This document shows positions 43,498 to 53,138 of a stretch of 64,000 nt of DNA, piece by piece; positions within the stretch are counted from its first letter, which is position 1, and each line of letters starts with the position of its first letter. The notes under the pieces are model-generated. The model worked only from the letters and a program-made list of their open reading frames with translations, ran no database searches and was not told the origin of the DNA. The DNA lies in contig SAIW01000007.1 in assembly GCA_004028795.1 (NCBI GenBank), positions 248,001 through 312,000 on the forward strand, given 5' to 3'. The position numbers were made by a program, and so were the translations under genes. The DNA is from Chitinophagaceae bacterium (GTDB lineage: Bacteria; Bacteroidota; Bacteroidia; Chitinophagales; Chitinophagaceae).

Positions 43498-44652
43498 ATG
43501 CATTTGCAGTTTAGCGAAGAACAATTAGCAGTAAAACAGGCAGCCAAAGATTTTGCTGTGAATGAATGTTTGCCCGGCGTTATTGAAAGAGATGAACATC
43601 AGAAATTTCCTAAAGAACAAGCGGAAAAATTAGCTGATTTGGGTTTTATGGGTATGATGGTTAAACCTGAATATGGTGGTGCCGGTTTAGATACCATAAG
43701 CTATGTATTGGCGATGGAAGAAATAAGTAAAATTGATGCCAGTACCAGTGTTTGTATGAGTGTAAACAATAGTTTGGTTTGTTATGGTTTGCAGGAATTC
43801 GGGACAGAGGAACAAAAACAAAAATATCTTACGCCGATTGCACAAGGCAAAAAAGATGGTGAATTATATCTCGGAGCTTTTTTATTAAGCGAACCTGAAG
43901 CAGGCAGCGATGCAACAAGTCAAAGAACAACAGCAGAAGATAAAGGTGATTATTATTTACTGAACGGAACAAAGAACTGGATTACCAATGGTTCCAGTGC
44001 ATCCGTTTATTTGGTAATGGCTCAAACAGATGCCAGTAAAGGCCCGAAAGGCATTAATACTTTAATTGTTGAAAAACATTGGCCCGGTGTAACTGTTGCA
44101 GCCAAAGAAAATAAACTCGGTATTCGTGGTAGTGATACGCATACTATAATGTTTACTGATGTTAAAGTACCGAAAGAAAATAGGGTGGGTGCAGATGGCT
44201 TTGGTTTTACTTTTGCTATGAAAACATTGGCCGGAGGCCGCATTGGTATTGCATCTCAGGCATTAGGTATTGCAAGCGGTGCGTATGAATTGGCATTAAA
44301 GTATTCAAAAGAAAGAAAAGCATTCGGTAAAGAAATTGCACAACATCAAGCCATACAATTTAAGTTGGCAGACATGGCTACACGTATTGAAGCTGCCAGA
44401 TTACTATGCTTAAAAGCTGCATGGGAAAAAGATAACGGATTGAATTACGATTTATCATCATCTATGGCTAAAGTGTTTGCAAGTGAAACAGCGATGTGGG
44501 TTACTGTTGAGGCTGTGCAGATACATGGTGGCTATGGTTTCGTAAAAGAATACCATGTAGAACGATTAATGCGTGATGCCAAAATTACACAGATTTATGA
44601 AGGTACGAGTGAGGTACAGCGTATTGTTATCAGCAGAAATATTTTGAAATAA
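43498..44652 (+). CDS. Acyl-CoA dehydrogenase
   Basis: A 384-residue FAD enzyme from the ATG at 43498 (MHLQFSEEQLAVKQAAKDF). LSEPEAGSDATSQRTTAE (FAD/substrate), LLNGTKNWITNGSSASVYLVMAQTD, GIRGSDTHTIMFTDVKVP, GRIGIASQALGIASGAYELALKYSKERKAFGKEIAQHQAIQFKLADMA and the C-terminal QIHGGYGFVKEYHVERLMRDAKITQIYEGTSEVQR (catalytic Glu in YEGTSE) are all present in order. It introduces a trans-2 double bond in short/branched acyl-CoA, passing electrons to ETF. Length is normal. A hairpin terminator follows. Confidence 0.95.
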   Translation: MHLQFSEEQLAVKQAAKDFAVNECLPGVIERDEHQKFPKEQAEKLADLGFMGMMVKPEYGGAGLDTISYVLAMEEISKIDASTSVCMSVNNSLVCYGLQEFGTEEQKQKYLTPIAQGKKDGELYLGAFLLSEPEAGSDATSQRTTAEDKGDYYLLNGTKNWITNGSSASVYLVMAQTDASKGPKGINTLIVEKHWPGVTVAAKENKLGIRGSDTHTIMFTDVKVPKENRVGADGFGFTFAMKTLAGGRIGIASQALGIASGAYELALKYSKERKAFGKEIAQHQAIQFKLADMATRIEAARLLCLKAAWEKDNGLNYDLSSSMAKVFASETAMWVTVEAVQIHGGYGFVKEYHVERLMRDAKITQIYEGTSEVQRIVISRNILK

Positions 44653-44670
44653 AGTTTAATCAGGAAGGGC

Positions 44671-44710
44671 AATGTGCAGGTGATTAATGTCATCTGCACA
44701 TTTTATTTTT
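44671..44710 (+). terminator. Terminator of acyl-CoA dehydrogenase overlapping next promoter
   Basis: AATGTGCAG (44671-44679) and CTGCACATT (44694-44702), perfect 9-bp arms, 14-base loop, then TTATTTTT. The T run is also the -7 box TATTTTTG (44704-44711) of the following gene, whose ATG is 5 bases further on. Confidence 0.65.
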
Positions 44711-44715
44711 GCAGT

Positions 44716-45378
44716 ATGTCAGTTAATGTAGAAGCATATCAATCAATCATAAAAGAATTAAAGCAAACAAATACAATACTTGTAGCTGTTAGTAAAACAA
44801 AACCTGTTGCAGATATACAGGCTTTATACAATTCAGGACAAAGAGATTTTGGCGAAAATTATGTGCAGGAATTGGTAGAAAAAGAAGCTCAATTACCAAA
44901 AGACATTCGCTGGCATTTTATCGGTCATCTGCAAAGTAATAAAGTAAAATATATTGCATCTTTTGTTCATTTAATTCATGGTGTTGACAGTATTAGTTTA
45001 TTAAAAGAGATTAATAAACAGGCAGTAAAAAATAACAGAATAATTAATTGTTTGCTGCAGGTGCATATTGCAGAAGAGGAGACAAAATTTGGTTTTGGAT
45101 TACACGAATTAGAAAACCAATTACACGAATTAGATGGATTGAAAAACGTAAATGTCTGTGGTTTAATGGGCATGGCAAGCTTTAGTGATGATACAAACAA
45201 AGTAAGAGGTGAGTTTAAGAAATTAAAATCAATGTTTAGCAAATTAGAAATACGAAATACGAAATTAGAAATTCTTTCTATGGGTATGAGTGGCGATTAC
45301 ATAATAGCTGTTGAAGAAGGAAGCAATATGGTTAGGATAGGAAGTTTATTGTTTGGAGCGAGGGAATATAACAAATGA
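44716..45378 (+). CDS. YggS-family PLP-binding protein
   Basis: A 220-residue COG0325 protein from the ATG at 44716. PLP lysine in TILVAVSKTKPVADIQALYNSGQRDFGENYVQELVEK; RWHFIGHLQSNKVKYI; VCGLMGMASFSDD; and LSMGMSGDYIIAVEEGSNMVRIGSLLFG give the full barrel. It keeps intracellular PLP and amino-acid balance and has no known enzymatic reaction. The upstream GTG in frame is rejected because it lies within the preceding terminator. The -7 box leaves almost no 5' leader. Confidence 0.94.
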   Translation: MSVNVEAYQSIIKELKQTNTILVAVSKTKPVADIQALYNSGQRDFGENYVQELVEKEAQLPKDIRWHFIGHLQSNKVKYIASFVHLIHGVDSISLLKEINKQAVKNNRIINCLLQVHIAEEETKFGFGLHELENQLHELDGLKNVNVCGLMGMASFSDDTNKVRGEFKKLKSMFSKLEIRNTKLEILSMGMSGDYIIAVEEGSNMVRIGSLLFGAREYNK

Positions 45379-45382
45379 AAAA

Positions 45383-45404
45383 AGCACAACATTGCTGTTA
45401 TGCT
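45383..45404. terminator. Small bidirectional hairpin between convergent genes
   Basis: AGCA-C-AACA (45383-45391), loop TTGC, TGTT-A-TGCT (45396-45404), one mismatch; A run to the left and T run at 45411-45416 on the right. Confidence 0.6.
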
Positions 45405-45426
45405 CTTCAATTTTTTATTGAGTTAT

Positions 45427-46062
45427 TTAAAACAACCCGAACAACATTCCATCTACTTTATTAATAATGTCTCCCAAGTGCTCTTCGTTTTCGCCGAATT
45501 TATTTTTGTCGCAATCAATAATTAACAACGGGCCTTCTTTATAACTGTCAATCCACTTATTATAATATTCATTCAACTTCTTTAAATAATCCAAACGGAT
45601 ATTTTCTTCATATTCCCTTCCACGTTTTTGAATTTGTGCTACCAATGTTGGTACAGAAGCCTTCAGATAAATCAACAAATCCGGTGGTTGCACCATTGTT
45701 TTTAATGTTTGAAAAAAGCTGTAATAGTTTTCAAAATCGCGTTTACCCATTAAGCCCATGTCGTGCAGGTTAGGAGCAAAAATGTTGGCATCTTCATAAA
45801 TAGTTCTGTCCTGTATAATGGTTTCAGTACCTCTTTGAATATCGAGTAACTGATTTAACCGGCTGTTTAAAAAATATATCTGTAAGTTGAAACTCCAGCG
45901 TGGCATATCCTCGTAAAAGTCCATCAGATAAGGGTTATGGTCAACATCTTCAAACTGCGGAATCCACTTATAATGCTTTGCCAGCATTTCTGTTAATGTG
46001 GTTTTACCGGCACCTATATTGCCCGCTACTGCTACATGTTTTGGTTTCTTTGGTTTAGCCAT
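45427..46062 (-). CDS. Deoxynucleoside kinase
   Basis: A 211-residue kinase: P-loop VAVAGNIGAGKTTLTEMLAKHY (about residues 9-30), QFEDVDHNPYLMDFYEDMPRWSFNLQIYFLNSR, DRTIYEDANIFAPNLHDMG (DRS-like catalytic motif), LLIYLKASVPTLVAQIQKRGREYEENIRLDYLKKLNEYY (LID). It phosphorylates deoxynucleosides in salvage; dAK/dGK-like, nucleoside preference not certain. It stands alone on the minus strand between yggS and trpS. Confidence 0.9.
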   Translation of the reverse strand: MAKPKKPKHVAVAGNIGAGKTTLTEMLAKHYKWIPQFEDVDHNPYLMDFYEDMPRWSFNLQIYFLNSRLNQLLDIQRGTETIIQDRTIYEDANIFAPNLHDMGLMGKRDFENYYSFFQTLKTMVQPPDLLIYLKASVPTLVAQIQKRGREYEENIRLDYLKKLNEYYNKWIDSYKEGPLLIIDCDKNKFGENEEHLGDIINKVDGMLFGLF

Positions 46063-46171
46063 TGCTGAGTTATATACAGTTTTATGAAGTAGATTTAAGA
46101 AAGAACGTGAATGTAATATTTATCGTTTAACCAATCAATAAGTTTAGTTGATATTTTTCTGCACACAACAA

Positions 46172-47176
46172 TCAGCCCAAAACAGCTTTTCTAACCAACT
46201 GGATAGTTTCATTGGCACTGGCTCTTGCTTTGTCTGCACCTTGTTTAATTATTTTCGCAAGTAATGCTTCATCGTTTTGAAGGTCGGCAGCTTTTTCTCT
46301 TATCGGTTTTATAAAAGCAATCATATCTTCAGCCAATTGCTTTTTCATATCACCGTATCTTATAACAATATTTCCTGTTGAGCTATTATTAAAATCGTCT
46401 TCAAATTTTTGAACAACATCTGCGGTACTTACTAATTTCATTAAAGTAAAAAGGTTCTCAATATAATCCGGCTTAACAGCATTAGTTTCAGCAGGACCGC
46501 CGTCTGTTTTGGCTTTCATTATTTTTTTTCTGATGGTATCATCATCATCAGCCAAATACAAGGTAGCCAATTGATTTTCACTTTTGCTCATTTTTCCATT
46601 ACCATCTAATCCTAAAATCTTAATCAATTCTCCGCCATAATTAAAAGCATAAGGTTCGGGAAAAACATTGCCATAGCGATAATTAAAACGCTGAACGAAA
46701 TTTCTCGCCATTTCTAAATGTTGCTCCTGATCTTTACCTACAGGCACTTTCACAGCACGATGAATTAAAATATCGGATGCCATTAAAACAGGATACGTTA
46801 ATAAACCTGCATTAACATTTTCAGGATGAGAGCGAACCTTTTCTTTAAAGGAAGCAGTTTTTTCCAATTCACCTTTATATGCCAACATGTTTATGTACAA
46901 ATACAACTCTGCAATTTCGGGTACATCGCTTTGTACATATAAAGCAACACTTTCAGGGTCTAAACCACAGGCAATATTTTCTGCTACTACTCTGTTTACA
47001 GCCTGCTTTAATGCTGTTGTATCGGGGTGTGTAGTAAGTGAATGCCAGTTAGCAACAAAGAAGTAGCAATTATATTCATGCTGCATACGAACATAGTTTC
47101 GCATAGCACCAAAATAGTTTCCCAAATGCAAAAATCCCGTAGGTCTTATACCGCTTAAAACAACTTCTTTAGCCAT
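46172..47176 (-). CDS. trpS: Tryptophanyl-tRNA synthetase
   Basis: A 334-residue class Ic synthetase from the ATG at 47176 (MAKEVVLSGIRPTGFLHLGNYFGAM; 30 upstream codons are repetitive spacer). HIGH-like HLGN, DILIHRAVKVPVGKDQEQHLEMARN and KMSKSENQ are intact. It charges tRNA-Trp. A -7-like TATCTTCG (minus strand, 47181-47188) abuts the start. Confidence 0.96.
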   Translation of the reverse strand: MAKEVVLSGIRPTGFLHLGNYFGAMRNYVRMQHEYNCYFFVANWHSLTTHPDTTALKQAVNRVVAENIACGLDPESVALYVQSDVPEIAELYLYINMLAYKGELEKTASFKEKVRSHPENVNAGLLTYPVLMASDILIHRAVKVPVGKDQEQHLEMARNFVQRFNYRYGNVFPEPYAFNYGGELIKILGLDGNGKMSKSENQLATLYLADDDDTIRKKIMKAKTDGGPAETNAVKPDYIENLFTLMKLVSTADVVQKFEDDFNNSSTGNIVIRYGDMKKQLAEDMIAFIKPIREKAADLQNDEALLAKIIKQGADKARASANETIQLVRKAVLG

Positions 47177-47189
47177 GCGGCGAAGATAG

Positions 47190-47339
47190 GGGAAAGGATA
47201 GTGAATAGACAGGTGGAAAACAGAAAATGGGGAATTGAAAATTGAATAATCAAGATTGTAAATCATACATCAAAAAATCATACATCATACATCTACATTT
47301 GTAATTCATAATTCATCATTCATTACTCATCATTCTAAC
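47190..47339. other. Low-complexity spacer
   Basis: Purine-rich GGAAAA/GAATAG words (to about 47250) then about 80 bases of ATCAT/ATTCAT/TACATC repeats. On the plus strand it has no ATG, which matters for the recG start. Confidence 0.6.
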
Positions 47340-47381
47340 ATATTAGCTTCTCCCATTGAATACTTAAAAGGCGTTGGACCC

Positions 47382-49433
47382 TTGCGGGGAGATTTATTAA
47401 AAAAAGAACTCGGCATTTTTACGTTTAATGATTTACTGAATCATTTCCCTAACAGGCATGTAGATAAAACCAAAATTTCATTTATCAGTGAAATCAATCA
47501 GCAAACAGATTACATACAGGTTGCAGGCAAATTAGCAAGTATAGAATTAGTTGGGGAGAAACGCGGAAAACGCTTGATAGCTTATGTTCAGGATAAAACG
47601 GGTGTATTGGAATTAGTTTGGTTTCAGGGAATTAATTGGGTAAAAAAATCTTTGGTTGAAGGAACAACTTATCTGCTGTTTGGTAAAACAAGTTTCTTTA
47701 ATGGAAAACCACAAATGGTGCATCCGGAAATAGAAGTTTTTACCAACGAAAAAAGTGAAGGCAAAGCATTTTTAGAACCGGTTTATCCATCAACAGAAAA
47801 ACTAAAAGCCAAAGGTTTGGGTGGCAGACAGATAGCCAAACTTACTTATGCTTTATTAACACAATTGCAGGCAAAAGATATTGAAGAAAATTTGCCGGAT
47901 GATATTATACATCATTTACAATTAATGCCTCGATATGCTGCGTTTAAAGCTGTACATTTTCCTTCAAACAATAATGAAAATGATGCAGCCATTAAACGTT
48001 TAAAATTTGAAGAATTATTTATTGCACAGGTAAGGTTAAACTTGGTAAGATTACAACGCCATGCAACCAGCAGAGGTGTTGTGTTTGAAAAAGTGGGTAA
48101 CTATTTCAATACATTTTATAACCATCATTTACCTTTTCAATTAACCAATGCCCAGAAAAGGGTATTGAAAGAAATAAGAACAGATACTGCCAAGGGGCAT
48201 CAAATGAACCGTTTATTGCAAGGTGATGTTGGCAGCGGCAAAACCATTGTGGCTTTATTATGCATGTTATTGGCTGCGGATAATAATTACCAAAGTTGTT
48301 TAATGGCACCTACTGAAATATTGGCTCAGCAACACTTTCAGAGCCTGAGCAGTTTGGTAAAGGGAATGGATATTGAAATAAGGTTATTAACAGGCAGTAC
48401 CAAAACAAAAGAACGCAAAGAAATTTTGCAAGGTTTATTGGATGATACCATTCACTTTGTGGTGGGAACACATGCCATAATTGAAGAAGTGGTGCAGTTT
48501 AAAAATTTAGGATTGGTAATAGTTGATGAACAACACCGTTTCGGAGTAGCCCAACGTGCTGCTTTATGGAAGAAAGCTGCTGTTCCGCCACATGTATTGG
48601 TTATGACGGCAACACCCATTCCACGCACCTTAGCAATGACTGCTTACGGAGATTTAGATTACAGCGTAATGGATGAATTACCACCGGGGCGGCAACCTAT
48701 TACCACTGTTCACCGTTACGAAACACAGCGTTATAAAGTAATGGAGTTTATTAAAGCTGAAATTGCCAAAGGCAGGCAGGCTTATATTATTTATCCGTTA
48801 ATTGAAGAAAGCGAAAAGTTGAGTTATGAAGATTTAATGCAGGGTTATGAGCAGGTTAAAAGCTATTTTCCCGAACCCCAATATTTAATAAGTATGGTGC
48901 ATGGAAAAATGCCTGCAGAACAGAAAGAAACCAATATGCAACGTTTTGTAAAAGGCGAAACAAACATTATGGTTAGTACAACTGTTATAGAAGTAGGAGT
49001 GAATGTGCCTAATGCAAGTGTAATGGTTATTGAAAGTGCTGAAAAGTTTGGTTTATCTCAATTGCATCAATTACGTGGAAGGGTGGGAAGGGGAAGCGAA
49101 AAAAGTTTTTGCATCCTCTTAACAGGCAGTAAAGTAAGCGTTGATGCGAAAGAACGTATCTCTGTAATGTGTGCTACCAACGATGGTTTTAAAATAGCTG
49201 AAAAAGATTTGGAATTACGAGGACCGGGAGATATTGAAGGTACCAGACAAAGCGGTGCATTGAACTTTAAGCTGGCAAGCATCGTAAATGATAAACAATT
49301 ACTCGAGTTAGCAAAATATGAAGCTGAAAAACTGTTGAATGAAGATATAGATTTGAGTATGGCAAAAAATTTGCAATTAAAAATCTTCTTACAACAACAA
49401 AAAGGAAAAACTAATTGGAGTAAAATATCCTGA
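47382..49433 (+). CDS. recG: ATP-dependent DNA helicase RecG
   Basis: The first canonical start is a TTG at 47382, giving 683 residues, but the in-frame sequence just upstream (about 47340-47381) encodes ILASPIEYLKGVGP, the conserved RecG N-terminus, with no ATG, GTG or TTG, so initiation may be at a rare codon. Wedge/OB domain about 10-240, helicase motifs NRLLQGDVGSGKTIVALLCML (Walker A), VDEQHRFG (DExH), VMTATPIPRTLA, VSTTVIEVGVNVPNAS, QLRGRVGRG. It reverses stalled forks and branch-migrates junctions. Confidence 0.94.
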   Translation: MRGDLLKKELGIFTFNDLLNHFPNRHVDKTKISFISEINQQTDYIQVAGKLASIELVGEKRGKRLIAYVQDKTGVLELVWFQGINWVKKSLVEGTTYLLFGKTSFFNGKPQMVHPEIEVFTNEKSEGKAFLEPVYPSTEKLKAKGLGGRQIAKLTYALLTQLQAKDIEENLPDDIIHHLQLMPRYAAFKAVHFPSNNNENDAAIKRLKFEELFIAQVRLNLVRLQRHATSRGVVFEKVGNYFNTFYNHHLPFQLTNAQKRVLKEIRTDTAKGHQMNRLLQGDVGSGKTIVALLCMLLAADNNYQSCLMAPTEILAQQHFQSLSSLVKGMDIEIRLLTGSTKTKERKEILQGLLDDTIHFVVGTHAIIEEVVQFKNLGLVIVDEQHRFGVAQRAALWKKAAVPPHVLVMTATPIPRTLAMTAYGDLDYSVMDELPPGRQPITTVHRYETQRYKVMEFIKAEIAKGRQAYIIYPLIEESEKLSYEDLMQGYEQVKSYFPEPQYLISMVHGKMPAEQKETNMQRFVKGETNIMVSTTVIEVGVNVPNASVMVIESAEKFGLSQLHQLRGRVGRGSEKSFCILLTGSKVSVDAKERISVMCATNDGFKIAEKDLELRGPGDIEGTRQSGALNFKLASIVNDKQLLELAKYEAEKLLNEDIDLSMAKNLQLKIFLQQQKGKTNWSKIS

Positions 49434-49490
49434 TGCGAAACTGATAGTGTAAGAATTATCGTAATTTTTATTGTTGAATATTACCCCTTA

Positions 49491-52400
49491 ATGAAAGGAA
49501 TTAATTTTTTAGTAAGATTATTGTTTTGCCTGCTGCCAATGCCATTATTTGCTCAGTCGTATATAGAATTTGTAGAAAACAAAGGACAGTGGGATAAAAA
49601 TATTTCTTTTAAAGGTGAAATGACAAATGGTGCTTTTGCTTTAAAGCCCGATGGTGGTTACAGAATGCTTTTGTACGATGCTAATTCAACAGCATTCATT
49701 TCATCTCATTCAACAAAATTTCTTTCTTCAGAACAGCAAACTAATCTTTCTAAAACCAATGATAACAGCACTATTAAAGGTCATGTATATGAAGTGAAAT
49801 TGTTAAATGCCAATCCCAACCCAACAACTGTTGCAGAAAAAGCTTTAAAAACATATAACAACTATTTTATTGGTGATGATAAAAGCAAGTGGGCGAGTAA
49901 TTGTAAAATTTATCAGGCAATAACATACAAAAATGTTTATCCAAATATTGATGTTCGTTATTATACAAGTAATGGTTCTTTAAAGTATGATTTTATTGTT
50001 AATCCCGGAGGTAATGCCAATAATATTGCTTTGTATTTTGACGGTGCAGACGATATTAAGGTTAATAAGGGTGTTCTTTCCATTAAAACAAGTGTTGATG
50101 AGGTAAAAGAGATGGCACCTATTTCTTATTTATCAAACAATAAGGGCAGACAGGAAGCTAATTGCGAATTTGATGTAAGAGGAAATATTGTTCGTTTTAA
50201 ATTCAAAACACAACCTGATAAAAATGCTGTTTTAGTAATAGACCCACAGTTAGTTTTTTCAACTTTCAGTGGAAGTAAATCAGATAATTGGGGTTATACT
50301 GCCACTTATGATAATGCCGGAAATTTTTATTTAGGCGGAATAGTCTTTGGCAGAGGTTTTCCCGTTAGTAATGGTGCATTTCAAACATCATTCAAAGGCG
50401 GTTCAGGTACATACAATGCAGACATGGCCATCATAAAGTTAGACCCGAGCGGTGCTAACAGAATTTATGCAACTTATATTGGAGGTGCGGGCGGAGGAGA
50501 CCAACCTCAAAGCCTTGTTGTGGATGGGGCAGGTAATTTGGTTATTGCCGGTAGAAGTCAATCTTCTGATTATCCGAGAACACAAAATGTATTTGGTTCA
50601 ACCGGTGGTTGGAATATTGTTGTTACTAAATTAAACAGCACCGGAACAGCATTGGTTGGTTCTGTAATTATAGGTGGCTCTGCAGATGATGGTGTAAATA
50701 TTCAGGATAAAGAATCTTCTACAAGCGGTTCTGCTTCTATAGCAACAAGAAGATATTATGGCGATGATGGAAGAAGTGAAGTTATTGTTGATGGAAATAA
50801 TAATGTTTATGTTGCTTCCTGTACACAATCAATTGATTTTCCTGTTACCGCTAATGCATTTCAAAAAACAAATGGTGGAGCTGCTTCTTCTAACATAAGA
50901 AAACAGGATGGTGTTTTTATTAAACTGAATGCAGACTTATCAAGTCTCTTGGCTTGTTCTTATTTAGGAGGCAGTGATGATGATGCTGCCTTTGTGCTTT
51001 CAATAAATCCATTAACAAATAATGTATATGTTGCCGGAGGTACTGCCAGCACGGATTTTCCTGGGAATAAAGGTTCAAGTTTATTTCAAACCAATCAAGG
51101 TGGTGTTGATGGTTTTGTAAGCATCATAAGTAACGATGGCTCTCAATTAATTCAAACAGGCTATTTCGGAACATCGGGTATAGATTTAATTTACGGCATT
51201 CAGTTCGATAAATTCAATTACCCCTACATCATGGGTACAACAACAAGCTCATCATGGCCTGTTGTAAATTCACCTTTCAGTCAAAGCGGCGGAAAACAAT
51301 TTATAGCTAAACTGCAACAGGATTTATCTGCATGGGTTTATTCAACGGTATTCGGAACATCAGGTAGCAATCAGCCGAATATTTCACCTACGGCTTTCTT
51401 AATTGACAGATGTGAGCAGGCTTATGTTTCAGGTTGGGGCGGTTTAGGCAATACAGGTCAGCGTTATGATGCAGGAGATACAAGAGGTTTAACAATAACA
51501 AGTGATGCTATTCAAAAAACAACTGATGGAAGTGATTTTTATTTTTTTGTATTAGCTAAAAATGCTCAATCGCAACTGTACGGAAGTTTCTTCGGGCAGA
51601 ATGGGGGTGCTTATCCCGACCATGTTGATGGTGGCACCAGCAGGTTTGATAAAAACGGAATTATTTATCAGGCAATATGTGCCAATTGTAATGGGGAAGC
51701 TGTTTTTCCTACAACACCCGGCGTATGGTCGCCTAATAATCAGGCATTAGGTACAGGTGGTGGTGGTTGCAATATGGCAGCTATAAAAATTGCATTTAAT
51801 CTTGCGGGTTTAGAGTCTGCCATTAAATCTAAAATTGAAGGTTCAACAAGAGATACATCAGGTTGTTTGCCATTAACTGTAGATTTTATTGATTCTATTG
51901 CACAGGGTAAATCTTATATCTGGAATTATAATGACGGAACTAAAGCAGATACCACAACAGCATCAAAAGTTACCCATGTGTTTAATGTATTGGGTACATA
52001 CAAAGTTGCTCTTACTTCAATAGATTCTAACAGTTGTAATATCCGTGATACTTCTTATGTAAAAATCAGAATAGGAAGCGATTCAGTTCATCTTGTTTTA
52101 AACCAGCAAAAAGTGCCGCCATGTACTTCTTTAACTTATCAGTTTACCAATAATTCATTTTTAGTAAATTCATTAAAGCAGTTTAAAGACTCAAGTTTTG
52201 TTGTTGATTTTGGCGATGGTTCCCCAAAAAAATACTTATTAAAAAATGAATCAGTTTTCAATCATGCATTCCCCTCACAGGGAACATATATGGTACAACT
52301 GTTTTTGCTCGATACTAACTTTTGCAACTTCTCAGATTACTTAATGGATACATTACGAATAGCAGCCAATGTAAAAGCAAGTTTTACAACACCAGCAAAA

Positions 52401-53138
52401 GGGTGTTTACCTTATACCGCTAATTTTACTAATACATCAAGTGGGGGTATATCATTTACATGGGATTTTGGTGATGGCTCCTCATCAACACAATCAAGTC
52501 CATCACATTTATATAACGCAACAGGAACTTATATTGTAAGATTAGTTGCCAATGATTCAACAACCTGTAACAAAACAGATACAACAACATTTACCATAAC
52601 CGTTTCTGGTAAGCCTACGGCAAGTTTTAGTGTAAGTCCGCAACCACCGTTAGTAAACACAGCAATAGATTTTACCAATAACTCAACCGGAGGTATTAAG
52701 TACGACTTTTCATTTGGTGATGGCAATACACTTACAACAACATCAACGTTAACACCTGTAAGCCATTTTTATGAAGCAACAGCAACTTATAAAGCTTGCT
52801 TGGTTGTTACTAATAGTGCAGGTTGTACAGATACTTTATGTCAATTGGTTTCTGCATTAGTTAATCCTTTATTTGATGTACCGAACGCTTTCTCTCCGAA
52901 TGGTGATGGAGTGAATGATAAAATTTATGTACGAGGTTATGGTATTGCCAAAATGGATTGGAAAATTTATAACCGTTGGGGCGAATTGGTTTTTACAAGC
53001 GGTTCTAAATATAGCGGATGGGATGGAAAATATAAAGGCATTGTGCAGGCACAGGATGTTTACCATTATACATTGGAATTAGAAATGACAGATGGAACAA
53101 AATATACCCGCAGAGGTGATATAACTTTATTACGCTGA
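49491..53138 (+). CDS. T9SS type-B cargo with propeller and PKD domains
   Basis: A 1215-residue surface protein. Signal peptide about 1-21 (ending PLFAQS), DUF7948-like domain (FVENKGQWDKNISFKGEM, to about 250), SBBP-type beta-propeller repeats (about 255-770; LDPSGANRIYATYIGG, LGGSDDDAAFVLSINPLTNNVYVAGGTASTDFPG), four PKD-like domains (about 785-1125; WDFGDGSSSTQSSPSHLY), and a C-terminal gliding-motility type-B sorting domain (FDVPNAFSPNGDGVNDKIYVRGYG ... IYNRWGELVF ... GWDGKYKG, about 1130-1215). Likely exported by T9SS and surface-held. Its stop overlaps the PorP/SprF start by one base. Confidence 0.93.
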   Translation: MKGINFLVRLLFCLLPMPLFAQSYIEFVENKGQWDKNISFKGEMTNGAFALKPDGGYRMLLYDANSTAFISSHSTKFLSSEQQTNLSKTNDNSTIKGHVYEVKLLNANPNPTTVAEKALKTYNNYFIGDDKSKWASNCKIYQAITYKNVYPNIDVRYYTSNGSLKYDFIVNPGGNANNIALYFDGADDIKVNKGVLSIKTSVDEVKEMAPISYLSNNKGRQEANCEFDVRGNIVRFKFKTQPDKNAVLVIDPQLVFSTFSGSKSDNWGYTATYDNAGNFYLGGIVFGRGFPVSNGAFQTSFKGGSGTYNADMAIIKLDPSGANRIYATYIGGAGGGDQPQSLVVDGAGNLVIAGRSQSSDYPRTQNVFGSTGGWNIVVTKLNSTGTALVGSVIIGGSADDGVNIQDKESSTSGSASIATRRYYGDDGRSEVIVDGNNNVYVASCTQSIDFPVTANAFQKTNGGAASSNIRKQDGVFIKLNADLSSLLACSYLGGSDDDAAFVLSINPLTNNVYVAGGTASTDFPGNKGSSLFQTNQGGVDGFVSIISNDGSQLIQTGYFGTSGIDLIYGIQFDKFNYPYIMGTTTSSSWPVVNSPFSQSGGKQFIAKLQQDLSAWVYSTVFGTSGSNQPNISPTAFLIDRCEQAYVSGWGGLGNTGQRYDAGDTRGLTITSDAIQKTTDGSDFYFFVLAKNAQSQLYGSFFGQNGGAYPDHVDGGTSRFDKNGIIYQAICANCNGEAVFPTTPGVWSPNNQALGTGGGGCNMAAIKIAFNLAGLESAIKSKIEGSTRDTSGCLPLTVDFIDSIAQGKSYIWNYNDGTKADTTTASKVTHVFNVLGTYKVALTSIDSNSCNIRDTSYVKIRIGSDSVHLVLNQQKVPPCTSLTYQFTNNSFLVNSLKQFKDSSFVVDFGDGSPKKYLLKNESVFNHAFPSQGTYMVQLFLLDTNFCNFSDYLMDTLRIAANVKASFTTPAKGCLPYTANFTNTSSGGISFTWDFGDGSSSTQSSPSHLYNATGTYIVRLVANDSTTCNKTDTTTFTITVSGKPTASFSVSPQPPLVNTAIDFTNNSTGGIKYDFSFGDGNTLTTTSTLTPVSHFYEATATYKACLVVTNSAGCTDTLCQLVSALVNPLFDVPNAFSPNGDGVNDKIYVRGYGIAKMDWKIYNRWGELVFTSGSKYSGWDGKYKGIVQAQDVYHYTLELEMTDGTKYTRRGDITLLR

